Part shown: piece by piece, positions 42,172-50,972 of the stretch
Layout of the letters: each line of letters begins with the position of its first letter
Numbering within the stretch: position 1 is the first letter of the stretch
The notes under the pieces: generated by a model
Databases searched by the model: none
Seen by the model: only the letters and a program-made list of their open reading frames with translations
Told to the model about the DNA's origin: nothing
Made by a program: the position numbers and the translations under genes
Assembly (NCBI GenBank): GCA_036733165.1
Contig: DAINBB010000001.1
Location: 81,609-145,608 of the forward strand
Reading direction: 5' to 3'
DNA from: JAFGGT01 sp036733165
GTDB taxonomy: Archaea; Methanobacteriota_B; Thermococci; Methanofastidiosales; NM3
DNA length: 64,000 nt

Positions 42172-43404
42172 ATGATGATAGAGGTAAACTATGTAGACAC
42201 ATTATGGGTTCTAATGGCCAGTGGCATGGTCTTCATGATGCATCTTGGGTTCGCAACGATAGAGGCCGGATTCACCAGGGCCAAGAACACCGTTAGCATA
42301 CTGATGAAGAACATCAGTACCGTATTCGTGGGAAGTTTCGTCTTCTGCCTCATAGGATTCAGCCTTGCCTTCTCGGGCGATGGCGCCGTCATAGGCAACT
42401 TGGAGAACGTTGTCCTGAGGGGGTTGGGGACAGGGGTCTGGGATGGCCTGACGATCCCTGGAATAGTGTTCTTTTTCTTCCAGATGATGTTCGCCGCGAC
42501 CGCCGCGACCATAGTAAGCGGCGCGGTGGCGGAAAGGATAAAGTTCGGGCCATATCTAATAATAACCTGTATTCTCGTCGCGTTCGTATATCCCATGGTC
42601 GCACATTGGATATGGGGCGGCGGGTGGCTGGCCAAAAGGGGGTTCATCGACTTCGCCGGTTCGACAGTCGTGCATAGCGTCGGGGGATGGGCGGCCCTGG
42701 CCTCGGCCATGGTCCTTGGTCCCAGGCTGGGCAAATTCACCCTCAAGGGGGAACCCAGGGCGATACCGGGACATAACATGGGGCTGGCCACAATAGGTCT
42801 TTTCGTGCTCTGGTTCGGCTGGTTCGGCTTCAACGGCGGCAGCGAGCTCGCACTGGACGACAGTGTGGGGCCAATAATAGCAAACACGTTCCTGGCCGCG
42901 ATAGTGGCAGGGCTGAGCACAATGCTGTTGACCTGGAAGAAGATGGGAAAACCGGATACGGGCATGACTATGAACGGAATACTCGCCGGGTTGGTGGCCA
43001 TAACGGCGCCTTGCGCGTCGGTATCATCTTATTGGGCGCTTTTCATCGGAGGCGTAGCCGGCATTCTTGTGGTCTATGCGGTTGACTTCTTCGAATCAAG
43101 GATGAAGATCGACGACCCGGTAGGCGCAATATCCGTCCATGGCGTCAACGGTCTTTGGGGCACCTTGTCCGTAGGGCTCTTCGCCACGGGAGGGGGTCTT
43201 TTCACAACAGGCAGCATCGACCAGCTGCTGACACAGATGATAGGCGCCGGGGCCACATTCCTCGTGGTATTTCCGGCAATGTTCATACTGGCAAAGGTGA
43301 TAGACAGGACGATAGGCATCAGGGTGTCAAAGTTCTGCGAGATATCCGGGCTGGACTCGACAGAGTTCGGAGGTGCCGCATATCCAGACTTCGTGAGGGG
43401 ATAG
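42172..43404 (+). CDS. amt: Ammonium transporter Amt (copy 2)
   Basis: A 410-residue Amt channel, the same length as copy 1 and alike throughout (FATIEAGFTRAKNTV, FAGSTVVHSVGGW, SVHGVNGLWGTLSVG). GGAGATGGGA precedes the ATG at 42172. Codon use is more GC-rich than in copy 1, so the two have diverged for some time even though their glnK partners share long identical DNA tracts. Confidence 0.97.
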   Translation: MMIEVNYVDTLWVLMASGMVFMMHLGFATIEAGFTRAKNTVSILMKNISTVFVGSFVFCLIGFSLAFSGDGAVIGNLENVVLRGLGTGVWDGLTIPGIVFFFFQMMFAATAATIVSGAVAERIKFGPYLIITCILVAFVYPMVAHWIWGGGWLAKRGFIDFAGSTVVHSVGGWAALASAMVLGPRLGKFTLKGEPRAIPGHNMGLATIGLFVLWFGWFGFNGGSELALDDSVGPIIANTFLAAIVAGLSTMLLTWKKMGKPDTGMTMNGILAGLVAITAPCASVSSYWALFIGGVAGILVVYAVDFFESRMKIDDPVGAISVHGVNGLWGTLSVGLFATGGGLFTTGSIDQLLTQMIGAGATFLVVFPAMFILAKVIDRTIGIRVSKFCEISGLDSTEFGGAAYPDFVRG

Positions 43405-43406
43405 AT

Positions 43407-43745
43407 ATGAAGAAAATAGAGGCGATAATCAGGCCCGAAAAGCTCGAGGACGTCAAGAGGGCGCTTGAGGAGATAGGTTGCGTCGGTATGACGATCAGCG
43501 AGGTCAAGGGCCGCGGTGCACAAGGGGGCATAGAACGGCAGTGGAGGGGCAGGACCTACAAGGTGGACCTGCTGCCCAAGATAAAGATCACCCTCGTCAT
43601 CAGGCAAAGACAGGTGAAAAAGGTGGTCGACACCATAGTCGAGTCCGCCAAGACCGGCGACATAGGCGACGGGAAGATATTCGTTTACCCCGTCGAGAGT
43701 GTGATCCGTGTAAGGACCGGAGAGGTCGACTACGACGCCATATGA
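43407..43745 (+). CDS. glnK: PII regulatory protein GlnK (copy 2)
   Basis: A 112-residue PII protein, nearly the same as copy 1. Differences cluster in a central stretch (ITLVIRQRQVKKVVDTI against ISLIIKEKNAKKVIDTI). The T-loop sequence is the same. Start is two bases after the amt2 stop. The 3' third is identical in DNA to copy 1, including the stop codon. Confidence 0.96.
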   Translation: MKKIEAIIRPEKLEDVKRALEEIGCVGMTISEVKGRGAQGGIERQWRGRTYKVDLLPKIKITLVIRQRQVKKVVDTIVESAKTGDIGDGKIFVYPVESVIRVRTGEVDYDAI

Positions 43746-43762
43746 TGATATAAAACACACCA

Positions 43763-43804
43763 TGCCATGCTCAGGGGCCTGGCCCCTGAGCTACTTCCAT
43801 GGCA
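43763..43804. terminator. Strong bidirectional hairpin between convergent genes
   Basis: An outer stem TGCCATG/CATGGCA encloses a near-perfect palindrome GCTCAGGGGCC-t-GGCCCCTGAGC (43769-43791). It lies between the ends of glnK2 and the minus-strand PEP/pyruvate-binding gene and is probably a terminator for both. The rest of 43805-43895 has no gene. Confidence 0.6.
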
Positions 43805-43895
43805 GTCAAAAATCTCAGAAAATTAAAAAGGGCGATTGTCAACACGTTTTCCTGTGATCCATCAACGGATCAAGAGCCGGGTGTGTGAGCGGCGC

Positions 43896-45632
43896 CTATT
43901 TCTTGTTTTTCTTGCCAACGGTTATTATCCCTAGGTGGTCCTCGGCGCTTGCATAGACATTGAAGCCGTCCTCCAGGGTTATAAGCTTGATCAGGTCGGA
44001 GCTGTACATGTTCTTCTGGGACTCCAAGAACTTCTCGTCTATGAATCCTCCCTTCTCGACATAGACCGGTATATATATTGTATTAGTGGAGGTTATGTCC
44101 CCAAAGAAATGGGTGCCATAGGACAGCTCAGGACGCGTCCCGCTCGTCGAAAGCTCGATGATGACGCTGGAATTGGATATCTCGCCATAGTTCACCGGAA
44201 CGCCAAGCTCCGGTGTGGACGTGCCCCAGCGCCCGGGACCTATGAGTATGTAGCTCTCGTTGTTCAATATCTCATTGAGCTTTCCTATCTCCCTGGCTAT
44301 GTAGAACGCGTTTGAGGCATTGAAGTTCTCATGAGGAACGTAGACTATGTTCCTTATCCCCTTCACCAGGCCGTTCCCAAGCACGTGGTCGCTCTTTAGA
44401 AGCACCTTCTCCCCCTTGAGGTCCGGCAGCTCTATCCTCTTGTTCTCGGGCCTGTTGACTATCGGTCTGGCCTGCAGGAGGTAGAGGTATCCATCAAGCT
44501 TCTCATCGAGGTCCACGGCGAACTCGATGTCTATGGGTATGCCAAAATGGGACTCGATGTTCGTCAATAGCTCGCACATGATGGAGACGAACGGGAAGTA
44601 CCTGTCGGACTTTAGCAACCTGTCAAAGGTCGGGAAGACCGTTTCATCCGTCGAGATGTGCTTGGATGTGGGCGTCAGGTAATTGTTGTCCTTTAGCGTC
44701 GAACATACGATATAAAGGGAAGGCGATGTCAGCTTTATATTGTCCAGCGGCTCTGAGACGAGCTCGCCGGTCGACATGTTGAGCACATCGACATACTTCT
44801 GGGAATACCTTATTATCTCGTTGAGCACCGAACCCTCTGGCCTCAGGTGGGGATTCGATAGCGAGAACACCCTGGCGTAGTTCCTGCCGACCGCCCTGGT
44901 GCCAAGGCCCAGGACCAATCTGCCGACGCCGTCCTCCATCTTTATGCGTTCGTTCCATGGATAATAGTTCCTGGAGAAGGCCACGCCGGCCATTATCGGA
45001 TAGTAGAAGTCGTCCCTCTGTTTCCTTCCGATGACATTCTCTATCACGAGGCACATCTTCTCCCTCTGCCAGGAGATCTTGTGTCTCTTCCTGTACTCCT
45101 TGGCGTTGATGTCGAAGGTTGACGCATATACCATCTTTACGGTCTGTTCGATGCTCTTTATCCTATGTTCAAGCGTTCCTGTGTTGGTTATGAAAAAGGA
45201 ATTGTATATTCCAGCGAATGAGTACTCCATACTGTCTTCAAGAAGGGAAGACGAACGTACTATGAGTGGTCCATTCTCCTTGCCCAGGATCTCATAGAGG
45301 ACGTTCGAGAGTTCTTCCGGTATCTTGGCCTCGAGGAACTTCTGATTCATCTCCTTGACCGTCACTATCTCCCTGCACTTGTCGTTGACAACGTCCTTTA
45401 GGTAGTTCTTCTCTATGAACATGTCAAAATACTCTGATGTGACGATATGGGACCTCGGGAACTTGACATATTTCAGATAATCTCCCTTGATGATCCCCTT
45501 CTGCATGGCTTCCATGGAGTATATGATGCCCCTGGCCTTTCCCCCGACCTCTCCGTCACCGTAGATGAATATACCGTCCGGAAGATTCTGCCTGTCGACC
45601 TCGTACCGACTGTACTTGGGAGCATCATTCAT
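43896..45632 (-). CDS. PEP/pyruvate-binding (PPDK N-terminal type) domain protein
   Basis: A 578-residue protein related to the ATP-binding N-terminal part of PEP synthase and PPDK. It has GEVGGKARGIIY (glycine-rich loop), PLIVRSSSLLEDSMEYSFAGIYNSFF (the RSSS-x-ED and AG motif), and a C-terminal LYLLQARPI, the usual Q-A-R-P end of this domain. No phosphohistidine (PEP-utiliser) or PEP-binding barrel domain follows, so it is not a complete PEP synthase. Similar proteins occur beside signalling genes. Here a PAS protein is next to it. Its reaction is unknown. Confidence 0.72.
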   Translation of the reverse strand: MNDAPKYSRYEVDRQNLPDGIFIYGDGEVGGKARGIIYSMEAMQKGIIKGDYLKYVKFPRSHIVTSEYFDMFIEKNYLKDVVNDKCREIVTVKEMNQKFLEAKIPEELSNVLYEILGKENGPLIVRSSSLLEDSMEYSFAGIYNSFFITNTGTLEHRIKSIEQTVKMVYASTFDINAKEYRKRHKISWQREKMCLVIENVIGRKQRDDFYYPIMAGVAFSRNYYPWNERIKMEDGVGRLVLGLGTRAVGRNYARVFSLSNPHLRPEGSVLNEIIRYSQKYVDVLNMSTGELVSEPLDNIKLTSPSLYIVCSTLKDNNYLTPTSKHISTDETVFPTFDRLLKSDRYFPFVSIMCELLTNIESHFGIPIDIEFAVDLDEKLDGYLYLLQARPIVNRPENKRIELPDLKGEKVLLKSDHVLGNGLVKGIRNIVYVPHENFNASNAFYIAREIGKLNEILNNESYILIGPGRWGTSTPELGVPVNYGEISNSSVIIELSTSGTRPELSYGTHFFGDITSTNTIYIPVYVEKGGFIDEKFLESQKNMYSSDLIKLITLEDGFNVYASAEDHLGIITVGKKNKK

Positions 45633-45681
45633 AGAAGTAGGTATAAAATCAAGATTTATTAATATATTGGAAGAATTTTCT

Positions 45682-46443
45682 TTATTCTTTCAGGACTAAA
45701 AGGGCCATTCTCCTGCTCGAGAGACGGATGGTGTTCACGCTTGCCCTGCATGCTACCCCCTCGCCGTCGTGACGCACGAGGACCAGTTCCCTGTCCATTT
45801 CCCTCTCGGTGCATGATTCCCTGATGATCGACCTCAACTTATCCCTCTGGTCGCCGCCGATGATGGAATACACGTCCTTTCCCTTCAACTCCATGGGGCC
45901 GTACCCGAGCAGCCCTTCCATGTTGGCGTTGCAGAACGATATCTTGAGGGGATCGTTGTCGGGATTCAGCTCAAAATAGATGATGGCCTCGTCTGCTTCC
46001 CCGAACAGGTCTTCGTACCTTCTCTGCACATGGTCCAGTTCCCTCTGCGACTCCCGTATCTTCAGGAACTCGGATATCCTGTCCGAAAGCTCGATTATCA
46101 GATTTCGTTCCTCCAAAAGGAATGGGCCCTCATCTGACTCCGGCCTGTCTGCCAGATAGAACACTTCCATGCGCCCCACCTTCTTCCCGTGCAGGAATAT
46201 GTCCTCCGACTGTTTCCACTTCCCCTCCTTGAATCTTGAGGAGGTGGCAACGACGTCGTCGACACCTATCCTGCAGGTGCATATCTCAGGATATTGCCAC
46301 CCGGTTGGTATCACCTCGGCTATCCTTTTGAGCGTTGCCTCGAGGTCTCCCTCTGATTGCGTGATGATCTTGGAGGTCCTGTAGAGGGTGTTCAGTTCCT
46401 TTATCCTCTCCTCTAGTTTCCTGGATACGTGGTTTTCATCCAT
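45682..46443 (-). CDS. GAF-like plus PAS sensor protein
   Basis: A 253-residue cytoplasmic protein. An N-terminal coiled helix and GAF-like domain (ELNTLYRTSKIITQSEGDLEA, about 15-125) is joined by a coiled linker to a PAS domain (YEDLFGEADEAIIYFELN, then CNANMEGLLGYGPMELKGKD). No histidine kinase, GGDEF or DNA-binding domain is present, so it must signal through a partner, perhaps the neighbouring PEP/pyruvate-binding protein. Ligand unknown. Confidence 0.75.
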   Translation of the reverse strand: MDENHVSRKLEERIKELNTLYRTSKIITQSEGDLEATLKRIAEVIPTGWQYPEICTCRIGVDDVVATSSRFKEGKWKQSEDIFLHGKKVGRMEVFYLADRPESDEGPFLLEERNLIIELSDRISEFLKIRESQRELDHVQRRYEDLFGEADEAIIYFELNPDNDPLKISFCNANMEGLLGYGPMELKGKDVYSIIGGDQRDKLRSIIRESCTEREMDRELVLVRHDGEGVACRASVNTIRLSSRRMALLVLKE

Positions 46444-46490
46444 CTTCGAGCCCTTCAGTGGATATTATAGTACTAGGTAAAAATAGTAAT

Positions 46491-47525
46491 TTAAGCCTTG
46501 TCCCCGAGCAGGGAGTCCACGTTCTTCTTGTTCCTTTTGTATTTAAGTTTAGCGAACTTTTCAATGTTGTCGATGGATTCTAGCGGCTCGACCTGAAGAT
46601 ACCCGTTCTCTTCGGCGCTGTTGACGAAGAACTCTCCGTTGTTGGTCCTTACTATGAGGGTCGTATAGTCCTCCTCGCTGCCTATCGATCCCGCAGATAT
46701 GTCCGCATCTACGGCGGTGAAGTCAAGACAGAACTTGCAGCCCTCCCTCATAAGGTCCTCTCCTATGGGAAGCTCCACCCTCTCGCCGTCGTACTTGTCG
46801 ATGATGATATCCTTTTTTATGTCTATCCGCTTGATGTCGCCGGGCTCGATGCCATTCTCGGCCAAGTACTTTATGGCGTTGTCGTAGTCGAAGATCTCTG
46901 TGCAGAAGACGCCTATGATGAGCTCTATGTTGTCCTTGAGCTTGTTGAGCACCGAGTTGTCGCTGTTGAGCATCTTTCTTAGGGCCTGGCAGACGCAAGG
47001 CGTCCCCACAACAGCGATCCTCCTGTATTTTCCTTCCTCCATGATGTCCCTCAGGGCTGTGAGGGAAGGGGTGTACCAGACATACTTGCTGCCTGCGTGG
47101 CACAACAGTTTTTCAGAATCCGTGACAGCCACGGAATATGTCATGAGAGTGGTATGGTCCTGGCCAACCATTATGACCGCATCTATGAGGTCCCTCTTGA
47201 GACCGTTGTAGAGGATGCCGGTCACGGCACCTCCGCTCTGCTTTTTGGAGACCTCTATCCTCGCCTTTGCCGCAACTATCCTGAGATAGTCCCCAACTCC
47301 GTGTTTGTGCAGGAAGGTGTCCAACCTCGGGCAACATGAAAAGCACCCGCCGCAGGGCACCTCGTCCCTCTCGCTCTTGCAGTAGCTGTATGTGTCTGGG
47401 TGTCCATCCACGAACAATATCGTCTTCATGGGGCAGACCACCGTGCATATGCTGCATCCAGAGCAAAGGCCCTTGTACCACACCTCATCCCTTAATTGTA
47501 TATAGTTCTCCATTCGATCACTCAT
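46491..47525 (-). CDS. FrhB/FdhB-type Fe-S flavoprotein, electron input for glutamate synthase
   Basis: A 344-residue protein of the F420-hydrogenase/dehydrogenase beta subunit family. An N-terminal Cys cluster (GLCSGCSICTVVCPMK) and a further CGGCFSCCP precede the FrhB N and C domains (KQSGGAVTGILYNGL; GTPCVCQALRKM; FCTEIFDYDNAIKYL). The ATG at 47525 overlaps the stop of the glutamate synthase subunit upstream (ATGAGTGA). It is last in the three-part glutamate synthase operon, so it probably feeds that enzyme electrons, perhaps from reduced F420. The donor is inferred. Confidence 0.82.
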   Translation of the reverse strand: MSDRMENYIQLRDEVWYKGLCSGCSICTVVCPMKTILFVDGHPDTYSYCKSERDEVPCGGCFSCCPRLDTFLHKHGVGDYLRIVAAKARIEVSKKQSGGAVTGILYNGLKRDLIDAVIMVGQDHTTLMTYSVAVTDSEKLLCHAGSKYVWYTPSLTALRDIMEEGKYRRIAVVGTPCVCQALRKMLNSDNSVLNKLKDNIELIIGVFCTEIFDYDNAIKYLAENGIEPGDIKRIDIKKDIIIDKYDGERVELPIGEDLMREGCKFCLDFTAVDADISAGSIGSEEDYTTLIVRTNNGEFFVNSAEENGYLQVEPLESIDNIEKFAKLKYKRNKKNVDSLLGDKA

Positions 47526-48273
47526 GGGTATAAAGATTACAGAACGGCCTAGAGCTCGTAGGCACGATCTTTGTAAAATGCATCTTGTCCACATCCACCT
47601 TCCTGTTGAAGTAGTGGTTGTAGTCCTTCACCAGGCCCCTTATGACCTCAATATCGTCCCCGTCGACCTCTTCCTTCTTGGCAGCGGCGCCGAGAAGGGT
47701 GTCGTCCACCTCGCCGGCAACGTATATGACGCCCCCGTGGATGCCTGTGCCGACGTAGGAATCGACACTCTCATCCTGTTCTAGCCCAAGGACGAGGATG
47801 ACGCCTCCGGCCATGTACTCCCCAAGGAAAGATTGGGCCTTCCCGCCGATGACTATGGTCGGGTAGTTCTCCTCGAACTGTTTCATATGGATGCCCACCC
47901 TGTACCCGACGCTGCCACGGACGAATATCTTTCCGCCCCTCATGCTGTGGCCCAGACAGTCTCCCGCGTTTCCGTGGATCACGATCCTGCCGCTGCTCAT
48001 GGTGTTGCCCACCGCATGTTCGGCATTTCCGTTCAGATAGATGAAGGGTCCATCCATGAAAGCACCGAGGTCTCCGCCAGCGGTGCCTGTTAGATTTATC
48101 TCGATGTTCTTATCAATGCCGTCGCCTATGAATCGCTGCCCGAGGACGTTCGATATAAGTATCTTGACCTTTCCGTCGGCCACCGCCTCGCGTACCTTCT
48201 TGTTCAGCCTCCTGTAGTCCAGTCCCTCGGCATCTATGAGGACGCTGCTTGTCTCCTTAGACCTTATCCTCAT
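47518..48273 (-). CDS. gltB3: Glutamate synthase, GXGXG (alpha) domain subunit
   Basis: A 251-residue, right-handed beta-helix subunit equivalent to the C-terminal domain of bacterial GltB. The repeating glycine pattern is plain (GGDLGAFMDG, HAVGNTMSSGRIVIHGNAGDCLG, RVGIHMK). In archaeal glutamate synthase the three GltB domains are separate proteins; this is the structural third. It lies between the synthase subunit and the FrhB-like subunit. Confidence 0.93.
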   Translation of the reverse strand: MRIRSKETSSVLIDAEGLDYRRLNKKVREAVADGKVKILISNVLGQRFIGDGIDKNIEINLTGTAGGDLGAFMDGPFIYLNGNAEHAVGNTMSSGRIVIHGNAGDCLGHSMRGGKIFVRGSVGYRVGIHMKQFEENYPTIVIGGKAQSFLGEYMAGGVILVLGLEQDESVDSYVGTGIHGGVIYVAGEVDDTLLGAAAKKEEVDGDDIEVIRGLVKDYNHYFNRKVDVDKMHFTKIVPTSSRPFCNLYTHE

Positions 48274-48277
48274 CTTC

Positions 48278-49786
48278 TCACGCCCCCACCGTCTTCACGT
48301 CGAGTATGTCCAGTAGATTGGAATCAAGCATATAACCTCTCAGGCGGTCCCTGTTCCCCCTGAGGCTCTCGATGCTGTTTATGCCGGCCGCCCCCATAAG
48401 CTCCTTGAGCTCGTGGGTCCAGGCCTCTATGAGATTCTGTACCTGTCTTGCGCCGACCTCGGGGTCCAGCCTGTCGACCAGTTCCTGCTTTTGGGACGAT
48501 ATGCCCCATGGGCAGAGGCCTGTGTAACATTTGCCGCACACCCTGCATCCGAGGGAGATGAGCGCGGCTGTGCCTATGTATACCGCATCGGCGCCCAGCG
48601 CTATGGCCTTCGTCACGTCGGCGCTGTTCCTTATGCCCCCGCTGGCGATCACCGACACCTCGTTCCGGATGCCGTGATCTCGAAGTTTTTGGTCGATGCT
48701 GGCTATGGCCGCCTCGATGGGTATCCCGACATGGTCCCTCAGGACCTTCGGAGCTGCTCCAGTGCCGCCCCTGAAACCGTCAACGACCACTCCATCTGCA
48801 TCGGCCCTGGCAATCCCTGCGGCGATAGCCGCCGAGTTGTGGACCGCCGCGATCTTGACGAAGACGGGCTTCTTCCAGTCAGTGGCCTCCTTGAGACCCC
48901 TCACCAGCTGTGCAAGGTCCTCTATGCTGTATATGTCATGGTGGGGAGCTGGGCTTATGGCGTCCGTTCCCTCAGGTATCATCCTTGTCTCGGATATGAA
49001 CTTGTTGACCTTCTCGCCGGGCAGATGCCCCCCTATGCCGGGCTTTGCGCCCTGACCTATCTTGATTTCGATGGCAGAGCCCCTGTTGATGTAATCGGGA
49101 TTCACGCCGAACCTTCCAGAGGCCACTTGGACTATTATGTTGTCTGTGTAATCGTACAATGCCTGATTGAGGCCGCCCTCTCCGGTTCCCATGAAGGTCC
49201 CGAGATTGCTCGCCGCCTTGGCGAAGCTCAACTGGGTGTTGAGGCTGACGGCCCCATAGCTCATATGGGCTATCATTATGGGCGTCTCCAGCTTGAGATT
49301 CGGGGCAAGCTCGGTCTTGAGCTCCACATCATCGCCGCTTCCGGAGAACTCAAGCTTCTTGGGCTTCTTGCCGAGGTATACCCTTGTCTCCATAGGTTCC
49401 CTCAATGGGTCTATGCTGGGATTCGTTATCTGGCAGGCGTCAAGCACCAACCTGTCGAATATTGGGGGGTATTTGCGGACATTTCCCATCCCTCCAAGTA
49501 TGACCTTCCCGGTCCTAGCCTGATTATATATGTCCTCCCTGACCTCCTCGTTCCATATGGGGTGGTAACGGTAGGGAGTGGACACCTTCTTGATCTTTAT
49601 GGCGTTGGCCGGACAATACGCCACGCACCTGTGGCAGACCACGCAGTTGTTCGGATATGTCAATATCTTTTCTTCGCTCCTCCTGAAGACATCGTAGGAG
49701 CAGTTCTCTATGCATCTGCCGCATAGCCTGCATTTGGTCGAGTCGACCGAGACATCGTATATGGAAGGTGTATAATGGGAGCTCAC
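48278..49786 (-). CDS. gltB2: Glutamate synthase, FMN/Fe-S synthase subunit
   Basis: A 502-residue subunit. An N-terminal two-cluster ferredoxin domain (CRLCGRCIENC at about 18-28, CVVCHRCVAYCP) is fused to the FMN-binding synthase barrel (HMSYGAVSLNTQL, GTGEGGLNQALYD, GRFGVNPDYI, KPGIGGHLPGEKV). The Fe-S motif CRVCGKCYTGLCPWG follows near the C-terminus. It makes glutamate from 2-oxoglutarate and the ammonia channelled from the amidotransferase subunit. The start overlaps the end of that gene by four bases. Confidence 0.95.
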   Translation of the reverse strand: MSSHYTPSIYDVSVDSTKCRLCGRCIENCSYDVFRRSEEKILTYPNNCVVCHRCVAYCPANAIKIKKVSTPYRYHPIWNEEVREDIYNQARTGKVILGGMGNVRKYPPIFDRLVLDACQITNPSIDPLREPMETRVYLGKKPKKLEFSGSGDDVELKTELAPNLKLETPIMIAHMSYGAVSLNTQLSFAKAASNLGTFMGTGEGGLNQALYDYTDNIIVQVASGRFGVNPDYINRGSAIEIKIGQGAKPGIGGHLPGEKVNKFISETRMIPEGTDAISPAPHHDIYSIEDLAQLVRGLKEATDWKKPVFVKIAAVHNSAAIAAGIARADADGVVVDGFRGGTGAAPKVLRDHVGIPIEAAIASIDQKLRDHGIRNEVSVIASGGIRNSADVTKAIALGADAVYIGTAALISLGCRVCGKCYTGLCPWGISSQKQELVDRLDPEVGARQVQNLIEAWTHELKELMGAAGINSIESLRGNRDRLRGYMLDSNLLDILDVKTVGA

Positions 49787-50841
49787 AACACCACATCCAG
49801 GGTCTCAACTACCGGTTCCCCTGCTGTGGGATATATCACTTCGCTGAGATTCGGTTCCATCGAGCGGATGGCCGCCTCCTCGCTGGATACGTACACCGTG
49901 TTGTCCTTCTTGCCCAGAACAAGGGGTCTGAGCTTGATCCTGTCCGTGAGCGCGATGAATCCCTCGCTTCTCGCAACTATTATCGCAAATGGGCCATTGA
50001 TCTCTGCAGAGGAATATGCAAGCCTCAGGGCAGTATGGTGAAGTCTCTGCTTTTCCGGCATCCTGTCTATCTCCTTCCAGAACCTGGGCGCCAGTGCCTT
50101 GCCCGCCATCTCCGGCGTGAGGCCATGTCTGCGCACCAATAGATCGAATAGGTATGTGACGACCTCTGTGTCGGTGAGCATGCTGCACTCGTAGTCGAAG
50201 CTCTCGACATATCTCTTGTTCGTGCCATATGACGTGATCTCGCCGTTGTGAACGACGCTCCAGTCAAGCAGACCGAAGGGATGTGCGCCACCCCACCATC
50301 CCGGGGTGTTGGTCGGGTATCTGTTGTGGCCGATCCACATGTAGGCATCATAGTCCTCTATCTTGTAGAAGTTCGCCACCTCCTCGGGCCATCCTGCCGC
50401 CTTGAATATCCCCATGTTCTTTCCACAGGAAAATACCAAAGAGCCCTCCCTCTTGGAGTTTATCCTCATCACCATCTTCACTATGGCGTCCTTCTCATCG
50501 TAATTATGTCCCAGGAGCTTTCGGGTGTCGGGTTTGAAGAAGTACCTGTATGGTATCTGTTCCCTCTCGAAGGTCCTTATGTCGTTTGTCGGAATCTCCT
50601 CAGAATATACTATGTATCCCCATCTCTCTATCTCCCTCTCGACGTTGGCCTTCGCCTCCTTCATATTGTCAAGGAAGACATGGATGGCATAGTAGTCCTC
50701 ATAGTCCGGATAGATGCCGTAAGCCGCGAAACCGGCCCCCTGTCCATTTCCCCTTTCGTTCATTATCGAAAGGCCTCTCTTGATGGACCTGCCGTCTATC
50801 CTACTTCCGTCTTTGTTCAGTAGACCTATAATGCCGCACAT
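49783..50841 (-). CDS. gltB1: Glutamate synthase, class II glutamine amidotransferase subunit
   Basis: A 352-residue Ntn-type glutaminase with the N-terminal nucleophile Cys2 (MCGIIGLL) and the family motifs GHNRYPTNTPG and HNGEITSYGTN. It releases ammonia from glutamine for the synthase subunit. It is first in the operon gltB1-gltB2-gltB3-frhB. The upstream gap has an inverted repeat TTACAAT/ATTGTAA around an AT-rich, TATA-like element near 50870-50895, a possible operator. Confidence 0.94.
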   Translation of the reverse strand: MCGIIGLLNKDGSRIDGRSIKRGLSIMNERGNGQGAGFAAYGIYPDYEDYYAIHVFLDNMKEAKANVEREIERWGYIVYSEEIPTNDIRTFEREQIPYRYFFKPDTRKLLGHNYDEKDAIVKMVMRINSKREGSLVFSCGKNMGIFKAAGWPEEVANFYKIEDYDAYMWIGHNRYPTNTPGWWGGAHPFGLLDWSVVHNGEITSYGTNKRYVESFDYECSMLTDTEVVTYLFDLLVRRHGLTPEMAGKALAPRFWKEIDRMPEKQRLHHTALRLAYSSAEINGPFAIIVARSEGFIALTDRIKLRPLVLGKKDNTVYVSSEEAAIRSMEPNLSEVIYPTAGEPVVETLDVVL

Positions 50842-50972
50842 ATTATTACCTTTTTACAAGGTTTACAATTAAAAATAATTATATTGTAATTCAGCAAATA
50901 CGCTGTATTCCTTCGATTAGCCTAAGCTATTTAAAAATTTTATTGTAAAAAAATAGAAAAAAAGACGAGATT

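Noticed and set aside
43896..45632. Phosphoenolpyruvate synthase.
   Set aside because: Only the ATP-binding N-terminal domain is present; the swivelling phosphohistidine domain and the PEP barrel are missing.
50866..50900. A second BirA-type operator upstream of gltB1 (contains GGTTTACAA).
   Set aside because: The half-sites face the opposite way from a BirA site (TTACAAT then ATTGTAA), and the gene has no link to biotin.
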